Shown piece by piece: positions 13,701 through 26,800 of a DNA stretch of 64,000 bases. Source of the DNA: Cyanoderma ruficeps (Eukaryota; Chordata; Aves; Passeriformes; Timaliidae). A model generated the notes under the pieces. That model saw nothing but the letters and a program-made list of their open reading frames with translations. It had not been told where the DNA came from and made no database searches. The DNA is taken from NCBI GenBank assembly GCA_008694505.1, contig VZDJ01000052.1:6718679-6782678 (forward strand), read 5' to 3'. Position numbers and translations under genes: made by a program. Each line of letters starts with the position of its first letter. The first letter of the stretch is position 1.

Positions 13701-16700
13701 TGAATTCCATTAAAGCTTTTTATTTTTTTGCTTGTAATCATCTCTTGGGAGATGGGTTTGCTAGCAAGACCCCCATTGGCTATCACACCGTGCTTTGCAA
13801 TATTCAATATTTCTCATATCTCTTCTGCAGGCTGAAGATTCAGGGGTCAATAAGCAGAAATACTCCAGTCACACCCAGAGAATGTGGCTGTGGCTCTGCC
13901 TTGCGTTGGGTCTCATTGCTTGTTTTCACATGTTAAACAGAAATATTGACACTCTTGTTACTTTGCTTGCACTGTTGATATTTCCACCTTTAGCATTTCC
14001 CTGAGAGAGTGAGACCTGCCAGTCCCTATCAGGAATTTGGGGCCTTGTCCTTAAATGTTTCCAGCAAAGTCGAAACAGCAAAGTCCAAGGCCTCTCTTCA
14101 TGCAGAACTTTACACTGGAGTTGAAATTATTGCCACTATGTTCAAGCACGACTTACTTGTCAGTTTGGGTGATGTCACACCCAAATACATGATTGGATGT
14201 GTCTTTATTTTTATTATTTTACTCTTATTATAATATTTTAATCCTTTCCTGTATATCTTAACCGCAACACCTTTTTCTTCCATTAAATGTCTCACAGGAA
14301 TTTTGTTTTCTAAATCTTCAACTAGAAAAGAATCTCAGGCCTCTGAGTTGTTTGAGGCATCAGATCCACCTCTCCACTGCAGCTTTAGCAAGACCAAGCA
14401 GAAACAAAAATTACAGTAGTCCCGTGCAGATATACAACCAGTATTTGCCACACCAGAACATTAATCATCAGACTCCATCTCAGTGGCACAGTGAGAACCT
14501 GTGGGTAAGTGTTTTGCAAAAGTCAAGTTTTTTCACTTTGGATCAGTCTCAGAACTCGTAAAAAGTCAGAAGCTCATTCAACTGTTTCGGGGTTTTTTTT
14601 GTCTTCACCTAAAGTGAATACTAAGATTTCAGTAACCTGGTAGTGGATGGAAAGGGGACGTTTCTGGAAAAGGAGTGTTGTTGCTAGATTTGAGGAGATT
14701 CCAACCAATTAGCCAGGGGCTGATTTTACATTCTAAGGCTTTGAAATTGAGTTTAATTTGGTCAAGGATTGTCTTCATTTTGCTTGTGCAGAGCCCAGCA
14801 CAGCAAGCACCAGCCCATGATCTGGTTCTGATGTCCAGTGGTGTTGTGGAAGGCTGGATATCCATATCAAAAATTAACTGCTTCCTGCTGAAAACTCCTG
14901 TCATCGCCCTGTCCATGCTCAGGATTTTGGTTCGTGTCAGTCATAGGTGACTCTTAGGAGTGTCCACAACTCTCAGCAGATTATTCAACAAAGCTGCCAG
15001 TTATTTCTGTTTGCAGACCACGTTGGTTACACTTTTAAATATTGCACCTCTCATTATTGCAATCTTCAGCCCTGTCAGGGTCATCATGATTATTTTCTAG
15101 TGGCTGTTATGCCTGTATTAACGCTACTGAGACAAGTACATTGAAAGATTTCCCCTTTATATTGCAGCCTGAATATCAGTATTTGAGTATTTAAGTATTT
15201 GAATAAACAGTAATCTTGCTGGTAGTTGCTTGTGCTGGACAGCTTTTTTTTTTTCTTATTCTCCATTTTTAAAAAGGGAAATAAATTTATTTCCACATTT
15301 TCTCGTGAGATTTTTGCCTTCTGGGTAAAGAGCATCTTTTACCTCCCCTTCTCCCCCTTTTCCCAAACCTTCTTCTGTGCTTGGAAGATGGAATGTATAC
15401 ATGATATCCCTTTCAGAAAATATATTCATCACATATTACAACTATTGTCATTATGATGTATTAACATAATGCATCATCAGAGAGCTGTCAGGGGGAAGAT
15501 TTATTACCCTAAAATAAGTTGTGATGAGACACTGAGGAATGGGTTGAGAGAATTTTTGTTTATTTTTCTAAATTAAGGACTTTTAAAGTAAGTTTTAAAA
15601 TGTCTTACCTTCATGAAGCAATAGAATTAGGAAGGGCACAGAAAAGAGGACTGGAATCATAAACACCAGGACTCAGAATAAGAATGTAATATATTTTTTT
15701 CTCCAGGTAGTTTCTATGAGTTCTGTAAAGTTTCAGTTTCTAGCATAGGTGAGTGTTAGTGGGCAGCCCAAGTCATTTTAATCAACCTGAACCAGACTTT
15801 GTTGTCTATCCTTTAAAGAAAACAGTCACCAAAGCATGAAGACTTGAGGTAAAATCAGCAAACTGGGTTAAAATGGTAAAAGGATAATTGCATTTTAGCA
15901 CAAAAAGCTATTTCCTTATCCAGGTGTGTTCAGTGGACTTATCAAAAACCTGAAAGCAACACCCTGAAACCAGGGAGAGCTTTTTCAGCAGGTTTGCACA
16001 GACTTCACATCGAGCCCCTTCTTTGTATCATGTGGTGAAGCCATGAAACTTGGCACATTTATAGCATTGTAACATAAAGCCATCTGTGTACGAGCACAAA
16101 CTTTTCCTCATTGCCAAAGTGCTTAATGTAATTACAATCAGGCTTGCTTCTCCTCTGCTCAGTTCATCCATATGCTGGGATGGATGAAAACTTGCCCTGG
16201 TAGAGAATCCCGCAGCATCTGAGTTTTGTGTGCTGCTTGCAGCAGCGTGCATTGCTAACCTTGTAAATCTTAGGCACTTCTGCATTTTAGGAACGCACAT
16301 AAACTTACAGGACGTCTTACAGGAAAAATCCTAATAGAAATATGCCCAAAAATTCAGCCTGGATTCTTTTTTTTTTTTTTGCTAACAACACAAGACACCT
16401 GGCTTAGGAGCTCAGTTGTCCTTGCTTCCCTGTATAAGTCCATGAAAAGACAAGAGGTGGTGACACACACAGTTCGGATGCCTAAGATGGGAATTGCTTT
16501 CAGGATTCAGCTTTTAGTCTTTGCTGGATGGAAAATAAATGCAGAGTTCCTGCTCGCCTCGCTCACCGCCTCAAGAATGTTGCATTAATCCTGAGGGTTG
16601 GCAAGCAGCTGCAGAGTAGTTGCTTCATCTTAAAAATTCGGTCTGTGTTGGCTTCAGCTGTACATGGGACACATTTGTATTCAAATGCACTGTTATCCCA

Positions 16701-19700
16701 TGGCATTTGTTGTACCCTGGTATTTCCTGTGTCCCGGTGTTTGCATGCAGTCCCTTTAATCTGGAATTAACACTGGTCAGTGTTAGTTAAATACCAAGGT
16801 TGGTTACAGGTTAATGAATGCCCTGTGCCTGCTGCTGACTGATGTAATTACTGATAGGTGCTACACTGAACTTGACCCTCCAGCCCCCAGACATGCACTT
16901 GACTTTATCAGTGGAGATGGTCTGTCCAAAAGGAACAGTGACATTAAAAAGAAACATATGCAGTGGATGCCTTTGCAGGCACGGGGGATGTTTTTTAAGG
17001 AAAAAAAAAAATGCTAAAGGCAGAAGGTGGTTATGCCAGGAAAGTCTGCAAATTTCTCATCCTGAAGGAAAATAATGATAAACCACTTGATTTTGGCCAA
17101 TTTAAGGAGGACAGTTTAGTTTATTACCTAAAATGTAGGTGTGAAGTTATTGCCAAACTTATACGAGTTACCTCTACTCAATGTCCATTATAAACTCAGC
17201 TGCTGTGAATACAGGAAAAAATTTTCTTCTTCCATAAGTCTCAGAATGGCTTAATAATAATGCACAGTGGCACAGATATATTGGCTGAAGCCAAATTTAT
17301 TTTGAGGTGTTATCAGAAATGGATATGCACAGATGCTTATGAAGCAACTGCACTTTGCAGATGCCAAATAACCAGTTTCTGCACTTAAAGAAGGATTTAC
17401 TGACTCTCTACTAGGACGTGTAAATACAGGTTTATGGTTAAAAATGGAGTCCTCTGTATGGACACCATATCTCCATCTCAAATCCAGCAGGGATTTGCTT
17501 TTCTAAACCGAGATGTAAGAAAAGCACAAGATTTTAACTAGTCAAAAATTGCATATCATGTACTCATGATCAACTAATTAATCTGCTTAATGGAAGAAGG
17601 TGGGCCTGATCCTCTGTGGTGTCAGGGGAATGAGCTTATAGGGATCACCTTATGAATTGAGTGAAGATTTGTGTTGGTATCTGTAGTCTGCTGGTAATTA
17701 GTTAATTTCTTAATTTTGTGATTAAAAGAAAGGACTTCTGACCCATGCTGCAGTGGTTAAGAGGCAAGTAAGTCTTTCATTTGAAGATTTCTATGGCATT
17801 TCTGTTGTCACATATGCTACAGATTAGAAGTTGAAGTGATTTTTGGTGCATGGATGTTGGAGTTATAAGGGGCATGTCCAAATTGTCCAAACTCCTGTCC
17901 CTCAGGGTTTACCAGGGTTTAACACTCACATTTAGTGTTAGTAGGGGTGGTTGCTCACATCACCAGTTACAACAACCTTAGGTCAGTACATTTTAAAGGA
18001 GGTAAAATATCTTGGAGAGGCCATATGAAATCTATCATGGAAAACCACTGATAACTCCACATCTTATTAGCTTCAATTAAGTATTTCCATAGGGAACCAT
18101 GGAACTGTTTAAAGTCATGATGACACACACACACACTTTGCTCCGTCCAAAGAAATAATCTGTTTTCCAGATTTCCCAATAGCCAAGCTATTTTGTTATT
18201 GTTTTTTCTTTTTTTTTTCTTTTCCTCCTTCTAAGAGAAATAATTTATAAAAATTTATCTTGCTGCAGATTTAAAAGGAGGGGGAAAAAAAAAGGTTTCT
18301 TCTGTCCGACTTTTAAATTATATGCATGACCAAAGATAAATATGTTCTTTATTTATAGCTGTGGATGGATGCCAAACAAAGCCTTTCATATGACACACCG
18401 CTGCTGCAGTGGAGGAGCACTTAAAACACTTCCAGTCAAGCCAGGCCCCAAGAAATTTTCGTGAAACTCCACGCAAAAACGGTTAAGACTTTTTCATTTA
18501 TTATTCCTTCCCTCTCCTTTTGAACATCTTCAAAGGTTACAAAGTGCAACATGCTCGGAGGATGCCAGGCTTTCTTCCTGTCACGCTGGGATGGTCTGAA
18601 AACCACATTGGAACATGGGGAGGCCGCAGAGATTGCAGATGAGGGGTTTTTCTCCACAGGGCTGTAGATCTCTCCTGCCCCTCCCCGCTCGGTTGGTGAG
18701 AGTTGGGTGAAGTTTGTGGGTAGAGGCTGGCAAAGATTGGCGTTCTGGTTTGGGATTGGGATGGATTGGATGGGCTTTGACAATCCTGCTGGATAGGGAT
18801 GCTCGTGCTGCTAACACGAACAATTTGTAATTGTCAGAGCTGAAGAGTAAAAACATGATTATAAGCCGTGCCTAGGATCAGCTTATGTCAGCTTTAAATG
18901 ATTTAGAAGTCTAGTGTCTGGAGCTGCATCTTACTTGCCTATAAAACTCCTTAAAGAGGACTTACAGAGTGGTGTAAGCATGTCAACTCCTTTCTTGTGC
19001 ATTTATTGTGAAAAGTAACCCTTTGCCTACCTGACAGGAGACAGGTTTTTAGGACGGATGTGAAGCAAAGACTTCCAGATAAGTCAAAAAATATGGAATT
19101 TTCCAATTTAAATAGAATGAGGCCATCGCCTGGTAACTGTAACTCTACTGTTTGTCCTTGTTTTATTCAAGGGGCAGGCTGTGAATGCTCCATGGGCACC
19201 TGGTGGCTTTTGCTGTGCCAGGTTTGGGAGTTGTTTTTGTGTGGATGTGAAGAAAGGCTGTAAAGGATGCAAACTTCTCTGAGAGAAGGGAAGTAGCAGA
19301 AGAAAGCATCCTCTGTTACCTAGGGCCTGGCATCATTATGCCTGACCCTATCTCATTATCCCCTGATATCTGCAGCAGACGATGACCTTTGATGACACAG
19401 CACAACAGCACTCAAAAAGAGATTCCTTCCTTTTAATTTTGACTCCTGGATGCCAAACTTAGGGACTTCTTCCCCATTTTCCCAGCCTTCTTTTACTCAA
19501 ACACAAGCACAAAAATTAAAACGATACCAAACACTGCTCGGCAACACTGTTTAGGTATGAGGTTGCATTTCTAACTTTGTCTGTCTTCCCATCACTGGGA
19601 GAGTCTGGAGCAGGCTGGAAGCAACTAATTTACCATGTAATAAGATAGGTTCCTGTTGACACAATTCAAGGGCAAAACTATTAAGTCATTAGGGCTAATG

Positions 19701-20629
19701 TTGTAACATTCTGATACAAAGGCATGGCCAGGGCCTTTCAGCTGTACCTCTGACCTTCGGAGGATTAAGTTTCTTCGCAGTTTATTTTTGGTATTTGGAA
19801 TCTGAGTTTGTTTTTTTTTTTCCTTCTGCTTCACTTGCATCAATCTTTGGTCATGTGCAAGGTACAGCTTGGAGAGCAGCTTCTGCAGTTCTGATTTGTC
19901 CCAATTTTATCAAAGAAGAGTTTATCAAAGAGGATGAGAATTCATCACATTCTTAGTCCTCCAATACTAAAACTACATCATGTATTCCTTTCCTCAGCCC
20001 ATGGGACTGCTGGTAGGAGGAAGTCAGGGAGATAGAATTGGCTCTCAGGAATCTTCCACAAAATAGGAAGGTGGGAATTGCTCAAAACAGTTTATCTAGA
20101 TGTCATTTAAATAAATAGAATGTAAAAGTGTCTTACTATAGCCCTCTGATATTTTGACACAGGAACTTTTCTCAAATTTAGTAGTATTTCCAATAACCAG
20201 ATTATTATTTCCAGCATTGTATTCTCCAGCTCAGCAGAGCAGGTCTGCCCTTGTTTCACTCTCATTGTGGTGGCTGTTGAGTAAGTCCTATGTCTGGACC
20301 AAAATGTTTCAGAGCACATAAACAGGCCAAAAATTTCTATAAAGGCCTGAGTATTGGTGCCAAAGCTACCCAAAATAACACATTGTTTAAGACATTCTTT
20401 GACCAGGAAAGCTCTTTTGGTGTGACATTTTTGTTAGTTTTATAGGAATATATTCAATGATGTGGAGAATTTAACAACAAAAGGTCTGAAAAGGCTTTAA
20501 ATATGATTTATAATTTTTTTTTAAGTCTATCTTTCTTATGCATTTAGGTTATCCTTTTGAATTGCTGGAAAGGATTCTCTCTTGAGGAAAAATTAGCAGA
20601 CTATTCTCTGGCAGAAACGTTTAGGAAGC
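10770..20629. other. Unique sequence, no gene seen
   Basis: No gene or clear transposon was identified. A GC-richer patch follows the LTR to about 11110. Low-complexity T-runs occur near 12510-12560 and 16369-16380. A short hairpin CATTATG/CATAATG lies near 15448-15470. A (CA)n tract is at about 18124-18136. A single undetermined base is at 13466. TAAT-rich stretches such as 17690-17725 are compatible with homeodomain binding but not diagnostic. A modestly GC-rich patch at 18590-18800 is open on the minus strand (115 codons) without recognisable homology. Confidence 0.5.
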
Positions 20630-20960
20630 ACTGCATGCAATGACTTTGTGGCGAGAAGCTGCGGAATGTTATATTCGTTAATTTCTGACATATTTTATTT
20701 TTGCATTCGGTCTTTTTAAATATGATGATGCTGAGGAGACGTATTTCATGAAGTTATGTTTGATTTTATTTATTTTATTTCTGCTTTCAATGACTTTAAA
20801 TACAACAGTCATGTGGAAAAGGAAGTTGGACTAAAAAAAAAAAAATCTGCTCCGACATGCCAGCATAGGTCTGGAACGGATGCTCATGGCTGAATTAATA
20901 AACTCTGACTGTGGAGGTTTCAAACATGAATTCTGACAGACCCTTCACTATGACAATACA
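20630..20960. other. Possible conserved non-coding element
   Basis: The block has mixed complexity and no repeat signature. It retains CpGs (GGCGAGAAGCTGCGG, ATATTCGTTAATT, GCATTCGGTC) inside an AT-rich surround and holds several TTTAAAT/TTAAT cores. This texture is typical of deeply conserved developmental enhancers, but nothing in the sequence proves constraint. Multi-species alignment would decide. Confidence 0.25.
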
Positions 20961-23381
20961 AGTGGGAGTCACAATAATATCATCTGCTGCTGAACATTGC
21001 TAGTATGTGAGTACTGTCGTGCCAAAGGTTAATATGCCAGTTTTATTTCCTTCTCTCTACAGCTATAATTTAAATGAGTTGCACACATAAGTGATGTTAT
21101 ATGCATAGGGTTTTGCATTAAGTTTGCTATGTCAGATTTGTTTATAAAAATCATATTTTGAACCACTTGCCCAGGGGCTCCGTTCTGGGAAACTGCAAGC
21201 TGATTTCTTTTAAAGAGGCAGTTTTCATTTTTTTTTCCATGGATTTTCAATAGAGGTTTTGGAGCTCTGAACAGGGAGCTCAGTTTTAAATTCAGCACTT
21301 TCCCAGGTTTACAATTAGGTTTAATTACTTAGCAACAGAGAGTCTAATCTAGATTTACATGTGTGCCACACGACCCTTTCCATACCTTGCTGGGATTGGA
21401 AGGGCTGCCTCGCCTCTCTTGGGGAAAATTGCTTCCAACATTTTGGAGGCCGTTCACAATGTTTTTATTCCTATGCTGCAAAGTTAACATTGCCCATAAA
21501 CCTAATAGTCACACAGTAGTTAATAAGGGGCAGAAAGTTTTACGGTCTTTTCCGCAGTTGTTAAAAATCTTGCTACTGTAGTTTAGTCCTAGGCACACAA
21601 AAACCTATCAGCTGTGAAAAAAATAGGATTGTCTGTGTTGGTTTATTCTTGGAAACCAATGGAAGAGGGGACCTTTTTCCCGAGAATCTAGCTGAACGTA
21701 ATGAACTTGGGGATTATTTAAATTGCTTGGCTTGTAATATAAACACTCCAGGGCTTGCCAGCAGTGTACCTTCAGGATGTGTGACTCTCCTAAAAAAAAA
21801 AATCATTTGGGATTTTTTTTTTCCAGAATCCATTGCAATTAGTGGCACTATGGCAAAGGATGATTTATTAAATTGCCGTTCAGTGAGAGGAAATAGAATC
21901 CATTAATGATGTTGCACACATATTTTTAGTCAGGTTCAGCAAAAAAATAATTTTCTAGCTGTCTTTCTATGTTATGTAAACTAAGAACATTCCCAGGGCA
22001 CCAGCTGGATTGTCCTTTGGGCCTTGCAGACCTTCAGAATGGTTTTGACCTTCTCCTGCTAGAGGAGATGCTGATGTTCAGGACTGCAGCAGTGGAAATG
22101 AGGTACCACTCGAAGTTAGTAAGATTCCTAGACTCAAATCCGAACCGAAATGGGCTCAAATGTAATTAGGGATTGGCTACTAGTACCTCTTGGGCACACA
22201 CTTATTCTTGTTTCCTTACCATGTTGACAGGGAGCAGAAAAGGCTACAGCTTGACAGAGTAGTCACTGGAAGGAGTGGCAGACAGGAACAACTCTGAGAA
22301 GAACAGTTCACAAATTTCTCTGCAAGGGAACTTCCTTTGCTTCGGTTAATAACTAAGCAGTTACGTTAAAAAAAAATCCAGCCATTAATAATCCATAATG
22401 TTTTCTCAGAAGGTACTTGTTCTGCTAGGATGTGGAAAATAGATCTTTGTAGACAGTAGTGAAGAGTGGGGGCAGAGAGGAACAAACAAAAGCTTATTTG
22501 TTTCAAAACTGAATTACTATGGACACTGTGAGCTTTTAAGAACAATGATACTGCATGCTGTCTAAAAGAGCAGAGTTCTAATTAATTGGCTGCCATAATT
22601 GTACTTCAGTGCTAAAAATATGATTTCCTTTAGATTTCGTCTTCCACCTGCATTGCCTGGGATTGAAGATTGCTTCATGTTACATTTCTAAAATGCATTT
22701 TTCCACAGATTACCAGTACATACTTTGTTATTTACATCCCAACACTGTTCTCCCATGCCACAGAAGAGAAGAGGGTGGTGCGTTGCCTTGGATAAGCTTG
22801 ACACTACCAACACACTGGGTTGGCATCCTTGAAAACAACGTGCAGTCAATGGAATAGAGTCCTGTGGGTTTGGTGTTGAGTTAAGTGGGACTTTTAAATG
22901 CAGGGAACAGATATTTTGACAATGATAGAAGTGAAGATTGTGTTCTGTTAGTGGTGGGCAGATGCTTTAAGGGGAAAAGTCTGTGAACAAGGCTAGAGCT
23001 CCACACTTACTTTCTTGTGCACTGTGCCAAAGTATTACTCAAATACCATGCTGTAATCAAGGTCTAAAAAGGAAATGGTGCTATTCACTCAGTAATTTCT
23101 GACCTGTTGCATGACTCCACTACTAGATTAATTTTAAAGTGCATATATGGAAGTACCCATGTAATTATCTGTCTAAAAATACAGCACTGCCATTTCTGGG
23201 TTGGTTTCTAAAGAGTGGTGGCATAAAGCTTTATCAAGATGCTTAATGCACTGTGCCATGCTCTTCTTGGGCTGAATTGTTACTGGGAAAATAAACTTAG
23301 CATTGCAGCGGTTGCAATGCCTTCAAAGTCTGACCAGCTTACTGCTCTGGATGTGGTTCTGGACATCTGAAATTCCCATAG
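20961..23381. other. Unique sequence, no gene seen
   Basis: No gene, RNA or transposon was recognised. Only short A- and T-runs (about 21793-21801, 21814-21823) and AT-rich unique sequence are present. Confidence 0.55.
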
Positions 23382-23828
23382 TGATGCCTTGGGCAGGCTG
23401 ACCTGAAACAGAGACTGGGCAGAGCTGGAGAATAAAGTAGGGATTTATTGAAAGGCCTCCAGGATCCATCTTGGGTAGGACAGGGCCGGACCAGGCCTAC
23501 ACCCAAGGTGGACACAAAATGGTCACAAAATGGATGACTGGTCACAAGGTCTTACATTTTTATAAGTTTTGGTCCATTTCCATCTTGGGGTTTAATTGTC
23601 CAATTCCAGCTTCAGGTTGTGAGGTCCCATCCTTCTTGTTCCTCCCTTCAGCCCACCCTTGTTTGTGCTTTTGGGGCTGAAAGTTGTCCTTGGTCTTGAG
23701 CAGGAGAAGGATTTGTTTTGTCTCCCTGCTCTGTGAAGAGAGCTGACTGGCACTTAATATAAGGCTCAGAACTGCACCCCTGGGCAGCACAGAATCTGAA
23801 AACATGAAAGCTAAAGCTTAAGGCATCA
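23382..23828 (-). mobile_element. Solo LTR, family 2 (copy D), minus strand
   Basis: On the minus strand this 447-bp block reads TGATGCCTTAAG at its start and CAAGGCATCA at its end, giving the same terminal inverted repeat as copy C. ATAG lies directly outside both edges (23378-23381 and 23829-23832), a perfect 4-bp target-site duplication. A different flank from copy C shows an independent integration. The polyadenylation signal is TTTATT at 23444-23449 on the plus strand. It has two rather than four 11-bp CCATTTTGTG-type units (about 23514-23535). The terminal dinucleotides are intact here, unlike copy C. ERV1-like class is inferred from the 4-bp duplication. Confidence 0.9.
23444..23449 (-). 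promoter_or_regulatory. LTR polyadenylation signal AATAAA (minus strand)
   Basis: TTTATT on the plus strand is AATAAA in the LTR sense, at the position equivalent to 10702 in copy C. Confidence 0.65.
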
Positions 23829-26800
23829 ATAGGACGCAGGCTGGGTGTTAATGGAGTGGGAATGGGTGGGAAGTAGAAGCAGGTCCCTGTGCTGAACCCT
23901 TCTCATGCAGGCTGGCTTCCTTTCTCCTTGGGGATCTGGTGCCAAATGCTTTCTGCTTACCCATGGGGGCAAGCCAGAACATTCTCCTTGGTGCCTGGAA
24001 GAAGCTGTGGGGACACAGAGGAAAAATTCCTTCCCTGAGATGCTCCTGGACACCCTAGAACTGTGTAGAGCCTTCAGCATGGATCTGGCCCAAAAGTGCA
24101 GCCTGCTGCTGCCCGACAGGCTGCTCCTATCAAGAAACATTGCTCTGGAAAACAGACTTGTCTTTGTGCAGTTCCTCCTTGATCCCAAAACCACTGAAAT
24201 CAACCGTGTTTTTGAAGTCAATTTCCACTGATTTCCATGGTCTGGAGATTAGATTTCACTGCCTTTTCAACTCTGAATCCCAACAATTCTTCACTACCTC
24301 ACTCTGGATATTTTTTTCCCCACTGTGGGATAAAAAGATGCTATTTAACATGAGGGGATTTAAATAACTGGGCACCGTGCATGGAAACTGCAGCTCTATT
24401 GTCAGCCCTTTTTCACAGACAAGGGAGCTGTATCTGAAATCATAACTCCAAATCGCAGCAAACCCCAGAACAGATCCAGCTTTCATTCTGTAGATATTCT
24501 AGTGTAAGGAAAATTTTCAGCTTCATTTTAATTTGCAAATATTTCCAAACATCTTCCCTTAGGCAGAGTCTCTTCCAAATACAGCTGTGAACTGTTGCAT
24601 TACTGGTTTTTGTTTTTTTTCATTTTCTTTTCTTTGTTAGTTGCGGCTATTAAAAGTTTGTGAGTTAATTGATTATGGGTAAAAATATAATAATAAGTAA
24701 TTGAGCATTTTTATTCTTGTTCTGGTTGACATAGAATAGTACAGGGAAAATACAGTGGTATTTTCAATTTGAAACGGAGAATTTTTTTTCCAAAGTTGTG
24801 CTGACTTATAAGCTTCAACACTCATAACTTTGACTAAGAATTCGGGTCCTTAAAAGACAGACTGAGACCCTTTTTCAGATTTTCCATTACCTAGGAAGTA
24901 TCCTTAGTTCAGCAACCAGTCAGGGGAAGGCAGCTGGAGAAACAATATTGCAAGTGACATTTTAGAATCGTACTTTTTTCCGGTATTTATCAACCGCCGT
25001 GCTTTCAGCTTGAAGGTACCGATGTTTTTGTGTCACGTAATAAATTACAGAATGTTTACATGCAATTAGGCATGTGCCCACGGAGGAGAAAACACTGGGA
25101 AACAGGATTTTCCAGAGGCAGTAGCTAGTTCAGAGGCCCAGAGCCAGTGCAGTAGCTGTTGTCAGGGAGGACTGAGTGGCAGTTCTAATTACCAGTGTCT
25201 GCACAGGTTTCTCATAGGAAGATACAAGCTGTCACCATCCCTTGCCAATCACATGAGAACTGACCTAGGGAGAACATCAGCTGAAGGTGAGTGTACATAT
25301 CCAATAAACCCTGTCCCCGTTGCATTAGCTTATTTTTAGGATTGTCCTGATAAGACATTCAGCCTGTATCATAAAAAAAAAAAGAAAAAAAAACCCTTCA
25401 GCTGAGCAGAAAATACACGGAATGATGATGGCTTTAAATTTGGGTTCTTGTCCTCTGGGGCATGAATTCATAGTGCTTCAGATACAATTTGATAATGTAC
25501 TGAATACTGAAAGAATAGAGAAACTGTAGATGGGTTCATAAAGACAGAGCATTTCTGCAATGTCGGCACTCTCCTAATCAAAGGGGAGCAAAATGAATTT
25601 TTTTCTTAATTTTACTTTAAACGTTATACTTAATTTTCAGTGAAACCATGCTCTCTATTTAAGACATTTCTCAGAAACAGAACATTTAAAGCTAGCGTGT
25701 AAATTTATGCTGCAACCGATACACCTTTTCCTGATTTTTTTCACCTTCTTCCATTGAATGTATTAGAGTCTTGTTCTTGAACATAGTTTAGACAATACAT
25801 GTGTCACAAGCAATGATGAATCAAAGAAAGAAAGCATTCAGAAAGGGAAGTTAACCAGACAGGTAGGCCCTCATCAGCATCACATTCTGTTCCATAGCTA
25901 CAATAACAATAATTGAGTCAGACACATGGATTTTAAGTGCCTCCTAAAGAGGAAAGTTAGGGAGAGACACTGTGGAAAGAAAATTATACACTGAAAATGT
26001 GGCATCTCCGTTTTGCAGCTGCCAACCTTGCTCTGTCAGTGGCCACAGCTGTTGCCTTTTCCTCTAAACTTAGCAGGGGATGGGTGAAACTAAGGAAAAG
26101 CAGGGCAGGAGCTTTAGCTGATAAGGAGGTGTGGGTCCAAGTCCCTCTGTGTAATCAAAGGAAACCTTTAATAAGCTTGAGCTCTTGGGAGAGAGGGGGT
26201 TATTTTCGTGAGGACAGAAGCTCACTCTGGGGAGATGTGTGCCTGTCTGGTGGCTGGATGCACTCTCAGGATGTTCCTCGTGGCTCTTTGTGCCCCAGTT
26301 GGGTTTTCTTCAATTCTACTCTTTTGCCACTTTTGTTTCGTCCATCTTGGGCAGCACACTTGCTCAGTGTCATCTTTCCCAGTGAGCGAAAGGGAATATT
26401 TGTCCAAAAAAAGGAAGAAAACTAGTGTCTCCTGCTGCTGCTGATTGAATAAGGTCCTTTAGCATTTGGTCCTCAACCCCAAAGTCAAACCTGGTGGATT
26501 CCAAATCTGGAGTGATGAAAAGTACAGGCTGGTTATATCAGAACTTGTACCAGTTTTCAGTCAGAGTCTTGCTGTACTCTCACTGAATTTGTGTGCTTGT
26601 TTTGGGGGTTTTTTTAAGCATTGGCTTTAGACAGGATGAGACTAAGTATGAATATTAACTTTTTTTTTCCTTCCTTTGTGTTGTAGAAGAAAATGTGGAG
26701 ACACGATGTGACATTAAAAACAAATGCAAAGGCTGAAACAAATAATCCACCATTTGTGATTTACTTTTTCAGCATTTTTTTTTAATGCAGTTTTTTATGC

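Noticed and set aside
25997..26425. 142-codon plus-strand open frame
   Set aside because: No family resemblance; a 61-codon minus frame overlaps it; composition alone explains it.
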